DNA of 64,000 bases from Lysobacteraceae bacterium NML91-0213 (GCA_002798175.1 NWQL01000001.1:474965-538964), one strand, 5' to 3'. Numbered from the stretch's first letter, positions 26,639 through 37,722 are shown. Translations and numbers: made by a program. Notes: generated from the letters alone by a model not told the origin.

Positions 26639-28851
26639 GGTGCTGGGCAGGTGCGACGACGCGGGGCGCGCAGTGTAACCCGCACGCCGCGCACGGCCGG
26701 CCGGCATGGCGGCCTGCGGGACGCGCTGCACGCGTAGGCGATCAACCGTTGATGCGGGCCAGCAGCCATGCCTGTGCCGAATGTGGCATGTCGTCGCCTT
26801 CCGGCTCCAGGCGGCGGTAGCTGCCGTCGACCTGCAATTCCCAGGCGTGGGTGTTGTCCGCGAGATAGTTGTCGATGACCTCCTCGCGCACCCGTGCGGC
26901 GATCGCCGGGTCCAGGAACGGGAAACAGGTCTCGACGCGGTGCAGCAGGTTGCGCTCCAGCCAGTCGGCGCTGGCGCCGAACAGTTCCGGCCTGCCGTCG
27001 TTGGCGAACCAGTACACGCGGTGGTGTTCGAGGAAACGGCCGACCACCGACAGCACGCGGATGTTGTCCGACACGCCCTCGACACCCGGCCGCAGCGTGC
27101 AGGCCCCGCGCACGACCAGGTCGATGCGCACCCCGGCCTGCGACGCGCGGTAGAGCGCGCGGATCACGCCGGGTTCGTTGATGGCGTTCATCTTGGCCAC
27201 GATGCGCGCCGGACGCCCGGCGCGCGCGTTGTCGGCCTCGCGGTCGATGCGCTCGATGACGCCGCGATGCAGGGTGAACGGTGACTGCAGCAGGTGTTGC
27301 AGCTGGATCGCGGGCGCCAGCCCGGACAGCTGCTGGAAGATCTGGTGGACGTCGGAGCCGATCGCCGGATCGGCGGTGATCAGGCCGAGGTCGGTATAGC
27401 CGCGCGCGGTACCGGAATGGTAGTTGCCGGTACCCAGGTGCACGTAACGGCGCAGCTTGCGGCCCTCGCGGCGCACGATCAGCAGCATCTTGGCGTGGGT
27501 CTTGTAGCCGACCACGCCATAGACCACCTGCACGCCGGCTTCCTGCAGGCGGTCGGCCACGCCGAGGTTGGCGTCCTCGTCGAACCGTGCGCGCAGCTCC
27601 ACCACCACGGTGACGTCCTTGCCGTTGCGCGCGGCCTGCACCAGGTGCTCGACGATGGCCGAGTCCTTGCCGGTGCGGTACAGCGTCTGCTTGATCGCCA
27701 GCACGTTGGGGTCCTCGGCGGCCTGCTTGATCAGCTCGAGCACCGGGGTGAACGCGTCGAAGGGGTGGTGCAGCAGGATGTCGCCGTCGTCGACGCGCTC
27801 GAAGATCTCGTCGATCCCGCGCAGCTGGCGCGGTTGGAACGGCGGGAACTTGAGGTCGGGGCGCTGCACCAGGTCGTAGATCTGGATGACGCGGTTGAGG
27901 TTGACCGGCCCGTCGATGCGGTACACCGCGTTGTCGGGCAGGTCGAAGTTCTTCAGCAGGGTGGCGACGATGGGCTTGGGGCAGTTGCCGGCGATCTCCA
28001 GCCGCATCGCGCGCAGGTAGCCGCGTCCGGCGAGTTCGTCGCGCAGCGCAAGCGCGAGGTTCTCCACTTCCTGCTCGTCGACCAGCAGCTCGGAATTACG
28101 CGTCACCCGGAACTGGTACGCGCCCTTGACCTCCATGCCGGGGAACAGCTCGTCGACGAACTCCGACAGCACGGCCGACAGGAACACGAAGTCGGATTCG
28201 CCGCCCGACACGCGCTCGGGCAACTGGATGATGCGCGGCAGCGAACGCGGCGCGCGCACGATGGCCAGGTGCCCGCTGCGCCCGAACGCGTCCTTGCCCT
28301 TGAGCACGACCACCACGTTGAGCGACTTGTTGAGGATCTTCGGGAACGGATGCGCGGGGTCGAGGCCGAGCGGGGACAGCACCGGCATGATCTCGTTGCG
28401 GAAATAGGCGCGCAGCCAGCGCTTCTGCCGCGCGTTCCATCTGTCGCGGCCGAAGATGCGCACGCCGGCTTCGCCGAGCGCGGGACGCAGCACGTCGTTC
28501 CAGCATGCGTACTGCGCCGCCACCAGCTCCGCCGCGCGCTCGTGGATCCGCTTGAGCACGGTGGCCGGCGCGAGGCCGTCGGGTGCGGCCTGCACCGAAT
28601 AGTCCTGCGCGTGGCGAACGGTGGCGGCGCGGATCTCGAAGAACTCGTCGAGGTTGGTGCACGAGATGCACAGGAAGCGCAGCCGCTCGAGCAGCGGGAT
28701 CGATTCGTCCTGGGCCTGCGCCAGCACCCGGAAGTTGAAGTCGAGCTGCGACAGTTCGCGGTTGAAGTACAGCGACGGGTCGGCCAGCGGGTCGTCGGCG
28801 CTCGCGCCTTCGGACATTGCCAGTGGCTGTCCGCGCACGATGCTCCGGCGC

Positions 28852-30246
<1,395 letters not shown>

Positions 30247-30261
30247 GGGCCATCGTCGTGG

Positions 30262-30951
30262 TCACATCGACGCCGAGAAGCGGTAACCGGCGCCGCGCAC
30301 GGTCTGCACCATGCCGTCGAGCCCGAACGGTTCCAGCGTCTTGCGCAGGCGGCGGATGTGCACGTCCACGGTGCGTTCCTCCACGTACACGCTGCCGCCC
30401 CATACGTGGTCGAGCAACTGCGCGCGCGAGTACACGCGCTCCGCATGGGTCATGAAGAAGTGCAGCAGGCGGTATTCGGTGGGGCCGATGGTGACCGGGC
30501 TGTCACCGGCGAACACGCGGTGGGCGGCGCCGTCGATGCGGAGGGCGCCGATCTGCACGCTGCCGTCCTCGTCGTCGTCGCGCGAACGCCGCATCACCGC
30601 GCGGATGCGCGCCAGCAGCTCGCGCGCGGAGAACGGCTTGACCACGTAGTCGTCCACGCCGGCCTCCAGCCCGCCGACACGGTCGTTCTCCTCGCCACGG
30701 GCGGTCAGCATGATGATCGGGACGTCGCGGGTGAGCTCCTCGCGGCGCCAGCGCCGGGCGAGTTCCAGTCCGCTGGTGCCCGGCAGCATCCAGTCGAGCA
30801 GGATCAGGTCCGGTACGCGGTCGGCAATGGCGCTCTGTGCCTCGCGGGCGTCGCCGGCATGGGCTGGTTCGAACTCGCCCTTGCGCAGGGCGAAGGCCAC
30901 CATGTCGCGGATGGCGGGTTCGTCGTCGACGATCAGGATGCGTTTCTGCAC
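30262..30951 (-). CDS. phoB: Phosphate regulon response regulator
   Basis: 229 residues from a GTG start. Receiver domain with the acidic pair D9/D10, phosphorylation site D53 in [11 protein letters not shown]83 in MLTARG and K105 in YVVKPFSA; then an OmpR/PhoB winged helix with [29 protein letters not shown] recognition section. It binds PHO boxes and turns on phosphate uptake and scavenging genes. A PHO-box array lies directly upstream, so the operon phoB-phoR-ppk1-ppx is very likely autoregulated. bepA sits further upstream in the same direction. Confidence 0.95.
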   Translation of the reverse strand: MQKRILIVDDEPAIRDMVAFALRKGEFEPAHAGDAREAQSAIADRVPDLILLDWMLPGTSGLELARRWRREELTRDVPIIMLTARGEENDRVGGLEAGVDDYVVKPFSARELLARIRAVMRRSRDDDEDGSVQIGALRIDGAAHRVFAGDSPVTIGPTEYRLLHFFMTHAERVYSRAQLLDHVWGGSVYVEERTVDVHIRRLRKTLEPFGLDGMVQTVRGAGYRFSASM

Positions 30952-30982
30952 GGTGGGGTTCCGTCCGGATTTGCCGCATTAG

Positions 30983-31011
30983 ACGACAGATTCATGACAC
31001 CGGCATGACAC
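30983..31011 (-). promoter_or_regulatory. PHO box array upstream of phoB
   Basis: Read on the minus strand, three direct repeats of the CTGTCAT type occur at exactly 11-bp spacing: GTGTCAT (31011-31005), GTGTCAT (31000-30994) and CTGTCGT (30989-30983). This is the textbook PhoB-binding arrangement. The last repeat runs into CTAATG, a plausible -10 element, so PhoB would bind in the -35 position. It lies 31 bp before the phoB start codon and 11 bp after the bepA stop. Confidence 0.85.
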
Positions 31012-31022
31012 GCCGGCGCGCG

Positions 31023-32678
31023 TCAACGGCGTCGCAGGTCCTCGTCGCGGACGCCCTGCCGGCGCAGCTCCAGCACCGTGGGGGTGATGGCTGCGATGCG
31101 CGCATCGATCCGGGCGCGTGCGTAGTAGTCGAGGTCGTCGCGCTTCTTCAGGGTGTTGAGCTGCACCAGCGCCTGTTCGGCCCGCCCCCCCAGGTAGGCG
31201 GCCTCGGCATGCGCCTCGCCGGCACGCACCGGGTCGCCGGCGATCTCGCTGACGCGGGCAAAGGTGCGCTGGAAGGTCGGGTCGTCGGCGGCGCTGCGCA
31301 GCAGCGGGCGCAGCAGCTCCTGCGCCCGCCGGCCGGCGGCGGGGGTGTTGCGCTCGGCCAGCAGCCCGGCATAGGTCAGCGCCGTGGCGCGATGGTTGGG
31401 CATGCGTTCCAGCAGGGCCTCGAAGCGACGGTCGCCTTCGGCCACGCGGCCGGCGCGCACCTGCGCTTCGGCCAGCGAGACGCCCAGCCACAGGTCGCCG
31501 GGATATTCCTCGAGCAGCTCGGCGAACCGGGTGGCCGCCACCGCGTAGTCGCCGCTGAGCAGCCGCGCCAGCGCCAGGCCGTAGCGCTGGTCGTCGGCCA
31601 GCAGGCCGTTGCGGCGCATCGCCTCGTATTCGCGGATGGCGGCGGCGGGCGTCTCCGCACTCAGCACCCGCATGCGTTCGCGCGTCCAGCCGAACACCAC
31701 CGGATCGCCCCCGCTCGGCGCGGCGGCACCGGCAGGCAGTCGCAGCGATGCCGGCAGCAGCGGATTGCGGGTGCCGGTGGAAACGGTGCCCAGCGGGCTG
31801 CCGGCGATGATGCGTTCGGTGCGCGAGCCCTCCGGGGTGGACGCGGTGCCGATGATCGCGCCGGATTCGCGTGCGATCTGTTCGGCACGCTGGCGCGCTT
31901 CGCTGATGCGGGTGGTGGTGACCGGGTGCGTGCGCAGGTAGTCGGGCAGGCGCTCGCGCTCGCCGCCCTGGTTGGTGCGCGCCATCGCCTGCATGCGTTC
32001 GAACATGCTGGCCATGCCGGAAACGTCGTAGCCGGCGCGTGCCAGCGTGCGGATGCCGAGGCGGTCCGCTTCGGACTCGTTGGAGCGGGTGTAGTCGATC
32101 TGGCGCTGGATCGCCCAGCCCTGCGCGCCGGCCAGTGCGGCCATCGCGGCCTCGCCGGAGCTGTCGCTGCTGGAACCCGCTGCCACGGCGATCGCGCCCA
32201 GCATCGCCAGCAGGATCGGCACGCTGTCGCGCTGCGCGCGCTCGACGCCCCGAAGCACGTGGTTCTGGGTCACGTGGGCGACTTCATGGGCGAGCACCGC
32301 GGCCACCTCGTCCTCGGTCTGCGCGGCCAGTACCAGGCCGACGTTGAGGCCGATATGGCCGCCCAGGGTGGCGAAGGCGTTGACCGAGCGGTCGCGCATC
32401 ACGAAGAAGGTGAATGGCTGCTGCGGCTGGTCGCTGGCCGATGCCAGCCGCGCACCGGTGGCGCGCAGCCAGTCGTTGACCAGCGGGTCCTCGAGCACCA
32501 TGTCGTAATGGCGCAGCTGCGCCAGCAGCATCTGTCCGTATTCGGCCTGCCGCGACGGGCTCAGCACGGTGCCGGCGGAGGAGCCGATGTCCGGCAGCCG
32601 TTCCTGCGCGGCGCCATGCGACACGGCGAGACCAAGGACGAGGACGAGTGCAGTCAGGGCATTGCGCATGCGGGGCAT
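31023..32678 (-). CDS. Periplasmic M48 metalloprotease with TPR-like C-terminus (BepA/YfgC-like)
   Basis: 551 residues from the ATG at 32678 (a second at 32669). A signal peptide (NALTALVLVLGLAVSHGAAQ) targets it to the periplasm. The zinc site is HEVAH in AVLAHEVAHVTQNH, with the third ligand in SNESEADRLG. The region from about residue 320 to the end is made of helical repeats (TPR-like), as in BepA, which assists or degrades outer-membrane proteins during assembly. It is transcribed toward phoB, and the PHO box lies between, so shared transcription is possible but not shown. grxC is divergent. Confidence 0.85.
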   Translation of the reverse strand: MPRMRNALTALVLVLGLAVSHGAAQERLPDIGSSAGTVLSPSRQAEYGQMLLAQLRHYDMVLEDPLVNDWLRATGARLASASDQPQQPFTFFVMRDRSVNAFATLGGHIGLNVGLVLAAQTEDEVAAVLAHEVAHVTQNHVLRGVERAQRDSVPILLAMLGAIAVAAGSSSDSSGEAAMAALAGAQGWAIQRQIDYTRSNESEADRLGIRTLARAGYDVSGMASMFERMQAMARTNQGGERERLPDYLRTHPVTTTRISEARQRAEQIARESGAIIGTASTPEGSRTERIIAGSPLGTVSTGTRNPLLPASLRLPAGAAAPSGGDPVVFGWTRERMRVLSAETPAAAIREYEAMRRNGLLADDQRYGLALARLLSGDYAVAATRFAELLEEYPGDLWLGVSLAEAQVRAGRVAEGDRRFEALLERMPNHRATALTYAGLLAERNTPAAGRRAQELLRPLLRSAADDPTFQRTFARVSEIAGDPVRAGEAHAEAAYLGGRAEQALVQLNTLKKRDDLDYYARARIDARIAAITPTVLELRRQGVRDEDLRRR

Positions 32679-32844
32679 CGTAACCGGCGCTTCCGGGCTG
32701 GGAGGGAGGGTGCGCGGCGGGCGTGAATCCGCGGTTAATCGGGCCGGCCGGGGCGACCACCGCGCCGGGCCTGCGCTGGAAAAGCCGTCGGGCCGCGCAC
32801 ACACTGTGACCGTCCTTGCGCCTGCAAGTTTCCCGGAGCCCGAT

Positions 32845-33114
32845 GTGAGTTCGCCCGAGATCACCCTCTATACCAGTGCGATGTGCGGCTATTGCGTCGC
32901 CGCCAAGACCTTCCTCAAGAGCAAGGGGCTCGAGTGGACCGAAGTCCGCATCGACCTCGATCCGGATGCGCGCCAGCGCATGGTCGAGACCACGCGCCGC
33001 ACCAGCGTGCCGCAGATCTTCATCGGCCAGACCCACGTCGGCGGCTACGACGACATGATGGCGCTGCACCGCGCCGGCAAGCTGGAGCCGCTGCTGGCCG
33101 GAGACGCCCCGTGA
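32845..33114 (+). CDS. grxC: Glutaredoxin 3-type
   Basis: 89 residues from a GTG with GGAG 6 nt upstream; an open frame further upstream is not coding. The thioredoxin fold has active site CGYC (residues 13-16) in TSAMCGYCVAAKTFL, the cis-proline stretch TSVPQIFIG and the GGYDDMMAL glutathione-binding segment. It reduces protein and small-molecule disulfides with glutathione. Both cysteines are present, so it is a dithiol glutaredoxin. The end overlaps the next GTG start. Confidence 0.9.
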   Translation: MSSPEITLYTSAMCGYCVAAKTFLKSKGLEWTEVRIDLDPDARQRMVETTRRTSVPQIFIGQTHVGGYDDMMALHRAGKLEPLLAGDAP

Positions 33115-33506
33115 GCGCAGGCACCGGAGAAGGCGACCGCATCGCGGCCTTCACCGCGTTCCGCAAGCGCATGAACGAGCGCATCCTCGCCGAGCCCAAC
33201 CAGGTGGTGCGACGCTTCTTCGCGCTGGACACGCAGACCTACCAGGCCGGCGCGCTGGACGTGAAGACCAAGGAGCTGCTGGGCCTGGTGGCCTCGCTGG
33301 TGCTGCGCTGCGACGACTGCATCAGTTACCACGTGGCGCAGTGCCGCGAGGCCGGCGTGTCGCGCGACGAGATGTTCGAGACATTCTCGGTCGGGCTTGT
33401 GGTCGGCGGGTCGATCGTGATCCCGCACCTGCGCCGGGCGGTGGATTTCCTCGACCAGCTGGAGCAGGGCGACGCGGCAGCGCCCGCGGCCCACGATCAC
33501 GGCTGA
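33111..33506 (+). CDS. Carboxymuconolactone decarboxylase/AhpD-like protein
   Basis: 131 residues from a GTG in a GTGA overlap with grxC. The fold signature is the CxxCxxxH motif in LRCDDCISYHVAQC, where the two cysteines and the histidine form the redox site of AhpD-type proteins. The helices on either side, including KELLGLVASLVL and VSRDEMFETFSVGLVVGGSI, are typical. A thiol-peroxidase partner role with the adjacent glutaredoxin is plausible. The substrate is unknown, and a decarboxylase role is unlikely in this context. Confidence 0.75.
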   Translation: MSAGTGEGDRIAAFTAFRKRMNERILAEPNQVVRRFFALDTQTYQAGALDVKTKELLGLVASLVLRCDDCISYHVAQCREAGVSRDEMFETFSVGLVVGGSIVIPHLRRAVDFLDQLEQGDAAAPAAHDHG

Positions 33507-33679
33507 GGCCTGCCGGCTCCGGCAGCCCCGTTCGCGGCCCCGCGCGGGCATGTCGACGTCGCCGGGCCGCGCAATGGCGCGCCACCCGGGGCGTCCGGTC
33601 CGGCATGGCATAATGGCGCGCTTACTTCAGTCCCCGGCGCTGCCGTCCTGCGGCGCCCGCTTGCATGGAAATCCCCCAC

Positions 33680-34687
33680 ATGACCCAGACGATCACGGTC
33701 ATCCGCGGCGACGGTATCGGCCCGGAGATCATGGATGCGACGCTGCACGTGCTTGATGCGATGGATCTCGGCCTGCGCTACGAGGAGGCCGACGCCGGCC
33801 TCGTCGCGCTCGAGAAGCATGGCGAACTGCTGCCCGCCGCGACGCTTGAATCCATCCAGCGCAACCGCATCGCGCTCAAGAGCCCGCTGGCCACGCCGGT
33901 CGGCGGCGGCTTCAGCTCGATCAACGTCGAACTGCGCCGCAAGTTCGACCTGTACGCCAACGTGCGTCCGGCGACCTCGTTCCCGAATACCCGTTCGCGG
34001 TTCCCGGACGGCGTGGACCTGATCACGATCCGCGAGAACACCGAAGGGTCCTACATCAGCGAAGGCCAGGAAGTGTCGGCCGACGGCGAGACCGCGGTGT
34101 CGATCACCCGCATCACCCGCAAGGGCTCTGACCGCATCGTGCGCTATGCCTTCGAGCTGGCGCGAAAGACCGGCCGGAAGAAGGTCACGATCGTCCACAA
34201 GGCCAACATCCTCAAGAGCACCTCGGGCCTGTTCCTGAAGGTCGCGCGCGAGGTGGCGGCGGAATATCCCGACATCGAGGCCAACGAGATGATCGTGGAC
34301 AACTGCTGCATGCAGCTGGTGATGCGCCCCGAGCAGTTCGACATCATCGTGACCACCAACCTGTTCGGCGACATCATCTCCGACCTCTGCGCCGGCCTGG
34401 TCGGCGGCCTGGGCCTCGCCCCCGGCGCCAACATCGGTGCCGAAGCGGCGATCTTCGAGGCCGTGCATGGCACCGCGCCGGATATCGCCGGCCAGGGCAA
34501 GGCCAACCCGTGCGCGCTGCTGCTGGGCGCGGCGCAGATGCTCGACCATCTCGCCAGGCCGGAGGAAGCCACGCGTCTTCGCAACGCCATCGTGGCCACG
34601 CTCGCCGCGGGCGACTCGCTGACCCCGGATCTCGGTGGTACCGGCACGACGATGTCGTTCGCCAGGGCGATCGCCGGCCGGCTCTGA
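33680..34687 (+). CDS. NAD-type isocitrate dehydrogenase (or related beta-decarboxylating dehydrogenase)
   Basis: 335 residues from the ATG at 33680; an ATG at 33665 would add five residues. It belongs to the isocitrate/isopropylmalate dehydrogenase family: TVIRGDGIGPEIM at the start, LRRKFDLYANVRPATSFPNTRSR, ENTEGSYISEGQE for substrate and metal, NCCMQLVMRPEQFDIIVTTNLFGDIISD, and GTAPDIAGQGKANPCALLLGAAQML. The short length and the segment before the NAD loop fit the single-subunit, NAD-type isocitrate dehydrogenase known in xanthomonads and not the long NADP enzyme. An isopropylmalate or homoisocitrate reading is less likely; leu genes are absent nearby. A TATAAT-like CATAAT lies at 33609 in the 160-bp leader. 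Confidence 0.8.
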   Translation: MTQTITVIRGDGIGPEIMDATLHVLDAMDLGLRYEEADAGLVALEKHGELLPAATLESIQRNRIALKSPLATPVGGGFSSINVELRRKFDLYANVRPATSFPNTRSRFPDGVDLITIRENTEGSYISEGQEVSADGETAVSITRITRKGSDRIVRYAFELARKTGRKKVTIVHKANILKSTSGLFLKVAREVAAEYPDIEANEMIVDNCCMQLVMRPEQFDIIVTTNLFGDIISDLCAGLVGGLGLAPGANIGAEAAIFEAVHGTAPDIAGQGKANPCALLLGAAQMLDHLARPEEATRLRNAIVATLAAGDSLTPDLGGTGTTMSFARAIAGRL

Positions 34688-34709
34688 TCGCGCGATAGCA
34701 GGAAGTACC

Positions 34710-34748
34710 GACGCCCACCCCGCCATCACGGGGTGGGCGTCCTGTTTG
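34710..34748 (+). terminator. Intrinsic terminator after the isocitrate dehydrogenase gene
   Basis: A perfect 13-bp stem, GACGCCCACCCCG (34710-34722) and CGGGGTGGGCGTC (34729-34741), is followed by CTGTTTGT, a T-rich tail. The loop is CCATCA. It lies 23 bp after the stop codon and separates this gene from the antiporter gene. Confidence 0.85.
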
Positions 34749-34830
34749 TGGCATCCGAGTATCCCGGCCCTGTGCATGACGTGGCCATGGCGGCGACGCA
34801 GAATCGCCGATTGCCTCCGCCGCTTCCGTC

Positions 34831-36183
34831 ATGACCCCGACCCTGCAGGACGCCCCCGCGGCGCCCATCCAGCCCAGCGCGCTTGCGCTGAGCCCGCTGC
34901 TGCTGTTCCTCGCGCTGTTCTTCGGCGCCGGGCTGTATTTCACCGCGCAGGGCGAGGCGATGGGCTTCTACCAGCTGCGTGCGCCGGTGGCGATCCTGCC
35001 GGCACTGGCACTGGCCGCCTGGCTGGCGTGGCGCAAGGGCCAGCAGCCTGCCGCGATCCTGCTGCGCGGGATGGGCGATACCAATATCGTGCTGATGTGC
35101 CTGATCTTCCTGCTTGCCGGCGCGTTCGCGCATGTGTCGAGCGCGATCGGTGCGGTCGACGCGGTGGTGGCGCTGGGGATCGGCGCACTGCCGCCGGCGC
35201 TGCTGCTGCCCGGGCTGTTCGTGCTGGCGGCGTTCATCTCGCTGGCGATCGGCACCTCGATGGGCACCATCGCCGCGGTGGTGCCCATCGCGATCGGCGT
35301 GGCGGATGCCGCGGGCCTCGATCGTGCGCTGGTCATCGGTACGGTCATCGGCGGGGCGATGTTCGGCGACAACCTGTCGGTGATCTCCGACACCACCATC
35401 GCCTCCACCCGTACCCAGGGCGCGCAGATGCGCGACAAGTTCCGCGAGAACTTCAGGATCGCGCTGCCGGCGGCGCTGGCGACGATCGCGCTGCTGCTGG
35501 TGTTTGGCGAATCCGCCCCGGTGGAGTCGATCGAAAGTGCTTCGCCATGGCTGGCGCTGCCCTATGTGCTGGTGCTGGTGCTGGCCCTGTGTGGGCTCGA
35601 CGTGCTGCTGGTGCTTGGCATCGGCCTGGCCCTGGCCGGCGGCTTCGGCCTCGTGCTGGGGGATGGCTACGACCTCGTGCAGCTGGCCGGCGACGTGTGG
35701 ATCGGCTTCGAGGGAATGACCGAGATCCTGTTGCTGTCGCTGCTGATCGGCGGCCTCGGCGCACTGATGCAGGCGGGCGGCGGCCTGGAATGGCTGGCGC
35801 GGACCATCGCCCGGTTTGCCCGCGGCCATCGCGGCAGGCGCAGTGGCGAGCTGAGCATCGCCGCGCTGTCGACCACGGCGGACGTGTTCACCGCCAACAA
35901 CACGGTGGCGATCCTCGTCAGTGGCAGCGTGGCGCGCGATATCGCCCAGCGCCACGGCATCAGTCCGCGCCGGTCGGCGAGCGTGCTCGACATCTTTGCC
36001 TGCGTGGCGCAGGGGGTGATCCCGTACGGCGCGCAGATCCTGCTGGCGGCGTCGCTGGCCGCGGTGTCACCGCTGGCGCTGGCGGGCAGCGTGTACTACT
36101 GCTGGATCCTTGCGGCGGTCGCGCTGGGCTTCATCCTCTGGCCGTCGCGCGGGGAGGGGCACGCGCGGCAGCTGCAGGATTGA
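34831..36183 (+). CDS. NhaC-type Na+/H+ antiporter family protein
   Basis: 450 residues, an inner-membrane protein with about ten to twelve hydrophobic segments. The antiporter pattern shows in the opening SPLLLFLALFFGAGLYF, the charged loop FGDNLSVISDTTIASTRTQGA (residues about 185-205) with conserved acid and serine residues, and SVLDIFACVAQGVIPYGAQIL near residue 400. The family exchanges sodium for protons or transports amino-acid related ions; the exact ion cannot be told. A hairpin terminator lies on both sides, so it is a single-gene unit. Confidence 0.75.
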   Translation: MTPTLQDAPAAPIQPSALALSPLLLFLALFFGAGLYFTAQGEAMGFYQLRAPVAILPALALAAWLAWRKGQQPAAILLRGMGDTNIVLMCLIFLLAGAFAHVSSAIGAVDAVVALGIGALPPALLLPGLFVLAAFISLAIGTSMGTIAAVVPIAIGVADAAGLDRALVIGTVIGGAMFGDNLSVISDTTIASTRTQGAQMRDKFRENFRIALPAALATIALLLVFGESAPVESIESASPWLALPYVLVLVLALCGLDVLLVLGIGLALAGGFGLVLGDGYDLVQLAGDVWIGFEGMTEILLLSLLIGGLGALMQAGGGLEWLARTIARFARGHRGRRSGELSIAALSTTADVFTANNTVAILVSGSVARDIAQRHGISPRRSASVLDIFACVAQGVIPYGAQILLAASLAAVSPLALAGSVYYCWILAAVALGFILWPSRGEGHARQLQD

Positions 36184-36215
36184 CCGGCCACGCCGGCCGC
36201 CGGCGGGCAGGCATG

Positions 36216-36241
36216 AAAAAGGGCGCCGGGGCGCCCTTTTT
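36216..36241. terminator. Bidirectional terminator between the antiporter and BI-1 genes
   Basis: AAAAAGGGCGC (36216-36226) and GCGCCCTTTTT (36231-36241) pair around CCGGG-type loop bases, giving an A tract and a T tract on each side. It can end transcription from both convergent genes. Confidence 0.85.
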
Positions 36242-36261
36242 CCGTGTAAAGGAGGCGGTGG

Positions 36262-37023
36262 TCAGTCCCGACCCTGCAGCTTCGCCAGCAGGCGCAGGAA
36301 CTCCACGTACAGCCACACCAGCGTGACCATCAGCCCAAACGCACCGTACCACTCCATGTACTTCGGCGCGCCCTGTTCGGCACCGCTTTCGATGAAGTCG
36401 AAGTCCAGCACCAGGTTCAGCGCCGCGATCACCACCACGAACAGGCTGAAGCCGATGCCGACGATGCCCGACTCGTGGATCATCGGGATCCGGATGCCGA
36501 AGAAGCCCAGCACGATCGTGGCCAGGTACACCAGCGCGATGCCCCCGGTGGCCGCGACCACGCCGAGCCGGAAGTTCTCGGTGGCGCGGACCAGGCCACT
36601 GCGGTAGGCGAACAGCATTGCGAACAGGGTGCCGAAGGTCAGCAGCACCGCCTGCATCACGATGCCTTCGTAGTAGGCGTTGAACAGCGCCGAGATCGCG
36701 CCGAGGAAGAAGCCTTCGACCAGCGCGTAGAGCGGGGCGGTCACCGGTGCCCAGGTCTTCTTGAAGATGGTGACCATGGCGATGACGAAGCCGCCGATCG
36801 CGCCGCCCCAGGCATAGACGCCGAAGCCCGGTGCCGGCTGCCCGTCGGCGCCGATCGCCTGGGTCCAGGCAAAGGCCGCGGTGAGCACGGTCAACACCAG
36901 CAGGAAGGCGGTCTTGTTGACGGTGCCGTTGATCGACATCGTTTCGCCGTCGCGGGACACGACGGTGCCGCTGCCGAGGTCGAGGAAGGTCGACTCCTTC
37001 AGGGCGGGATTGGCGCTGCGCAT
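36262..37023 (-). CDS. Bax inhibitor-1/YccA family membrane protein
   Basis: 253 residues from the ATG at 37023; the frame is open further upstream but the sequence there is the promoter region. After about 35 soluble residues there are seven hydrophobic helices beginning NKTAFLLVLTVLTAAFAW and ending GLMVTLVWLYVEFLRLL, with the family's LNLVLDFDFIE acidic segment near residue 205 that forms the proton/calcium-sensing pair in BI-1. The bacterial branch may act on FtsH regulation or ion leak, not known here. Convergent with the antiporter gene. Confidence 0.8.
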   Translation of the reverse strand: MRSANPALKESTFLDLGSGTVVSRDGETMSINGTVNKTAFLLVLTVLTAAFAWTQAIGADGQPAPGFGVYAWGGAIGGFVIAMVTIFKKTWAPVTAPLYALVEGFFLGAISALFNAYYEGIVMQAVLLTFGTLFAMLFAYRSGLVRATENFRLGVVAATGGIALVYLATIVLGFFGIRIPMIHESGIVGIGFSLFVVVIAALNLVLDFDFIESGAEQGAPKYMEWYGAFGLMVTLVWLYVEFLRLLAKLQGRD

Positions 37024-37197
37024 GGTGATCCCCTGTTTCTGGTCTGGTTGCCTGCCCCGAGGATAGCAGCCCCGTTCCTGACCCGGCCGTGCACGCATTC
37101 CCCGCAGGGGCGGGAGAATTGACACAGGCCCCCGCGCTCACGACAATGGCCGCCCCTCGCGCCGCAGGCGTGATGGGTCGAATCCGTACGACGTCGG

Positions 37198-37274
37198 CGG
37201 GGTATAGCGCAGTCTGGTAGCGCGCCTGCTTTGGGAGCAGGATGTCGGGGGTTCGAATCCCTCTACCCCGACCA
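37198..37274 (+). tRNA. tRNA-Pro (anticodon UGG)
   Basis: 77 nt. Acceptor CGGGGTA pairs with TACCCCG, followed by A and an encoded CCA. The anticodon loop TTTGGGA gives TGG between CCTGC and GCAGG. It is the first of five tRNAs upstream of tig. The acceptor stem matches the tRNA-Pro remnant at 16763-16807, but the rest differs. Confidence 0.95.
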
Positions 37275-37307
37275 TCCGGCAACGCACGACATGCGGCTTC
37301 GGTCCGA

Positions 37308-37384
37308 GCGCCCGTAGCTCAACCGGATAGAGCACCGGCCTTCTAAGCCGGTGGTTGCAGGTTCGAGTCCTGCCGGGCGCGCCA
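37308..37384 (+). tRNA. tRNA-Arg (anticodon UCU)
   Basis: 77 nt, encoded CCA. Acceptor GCGCCCG pairs with CGGGCGC, and the loop CTTCTAA gives anticodon TCT. The standard T loop GTTCGAG is present. Same orientation as its neighbours. Confidence 0.95.
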
Positions 37385-37456
37385 GCCCGGTCGGTGATCG
37401 GCAAGACGCGCCGTGGCGGGTGCAGGTCCAGGACGGGCCGGGTTCGCGTTTCAATG

Positions 37457-37533
37457 GTGGCTGTAGCTCAGTTGGTTAGAGTACTGGATTGTGATTCCAG
37501 TGGTCGGGGGTTCGAATCCCCTCAGCCACCCCA
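37457..37533 (+). tRNA. tRNA-His (anticodon GUG)
   Basis: 77 nt with encoded CCA; the extra G(-1) expected for histidine tRNA is present at 37456. The loop TTGTGAT gives anticodon GTG, and the acceptor GTGGCTG pairs with CAGCCAC. Confidence 0.95.
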
Positions 37534-37605
37534 TCTTCCGCGGCAATCTGCATCACGACGATTGCCCACCGCGCGCAGTGCCTGTACACTGCGCGCCCGC
37601 TTCAC

Positions 37606-37681
37606 GGGCCGTTAGCTCAGTTGGTAGAGCAGCTGACTCTTAATCAGTAGGTCCAAGGTTCGAATCCTTGACGGCCCACCA
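37606..37681 (+). tRNA. tRNA-Lys (anticodon CUU)
   Basis: 76 nt, encoded CCA. Acceptor GGGCCGT pairs with ACGGCCC. The anticodon stem ctgac/gtcag-type surrounds a loop with CTT, so it reads AAG; the common AAA-reading UUU form would be elsewhere. Confidence 0.95.
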
Positions 37682-37692
37682 TGAAGTCCCAG

Positions 37693-37722
37693 ACGCCCGG
37701 CTTGCCGGGCGTTCTGCTTTTC
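37693..37722 (+). terminator. Terminator after tRNA-Lys
   Basis: ACGCCCGG and CCGGGCGT form an 8-bp stem around CTTG, followed by TCTGCTTTTCT. It would end the four-tRNA transcript and leave tRNA-Leu to a separate promoter. Confidence 0.6.
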
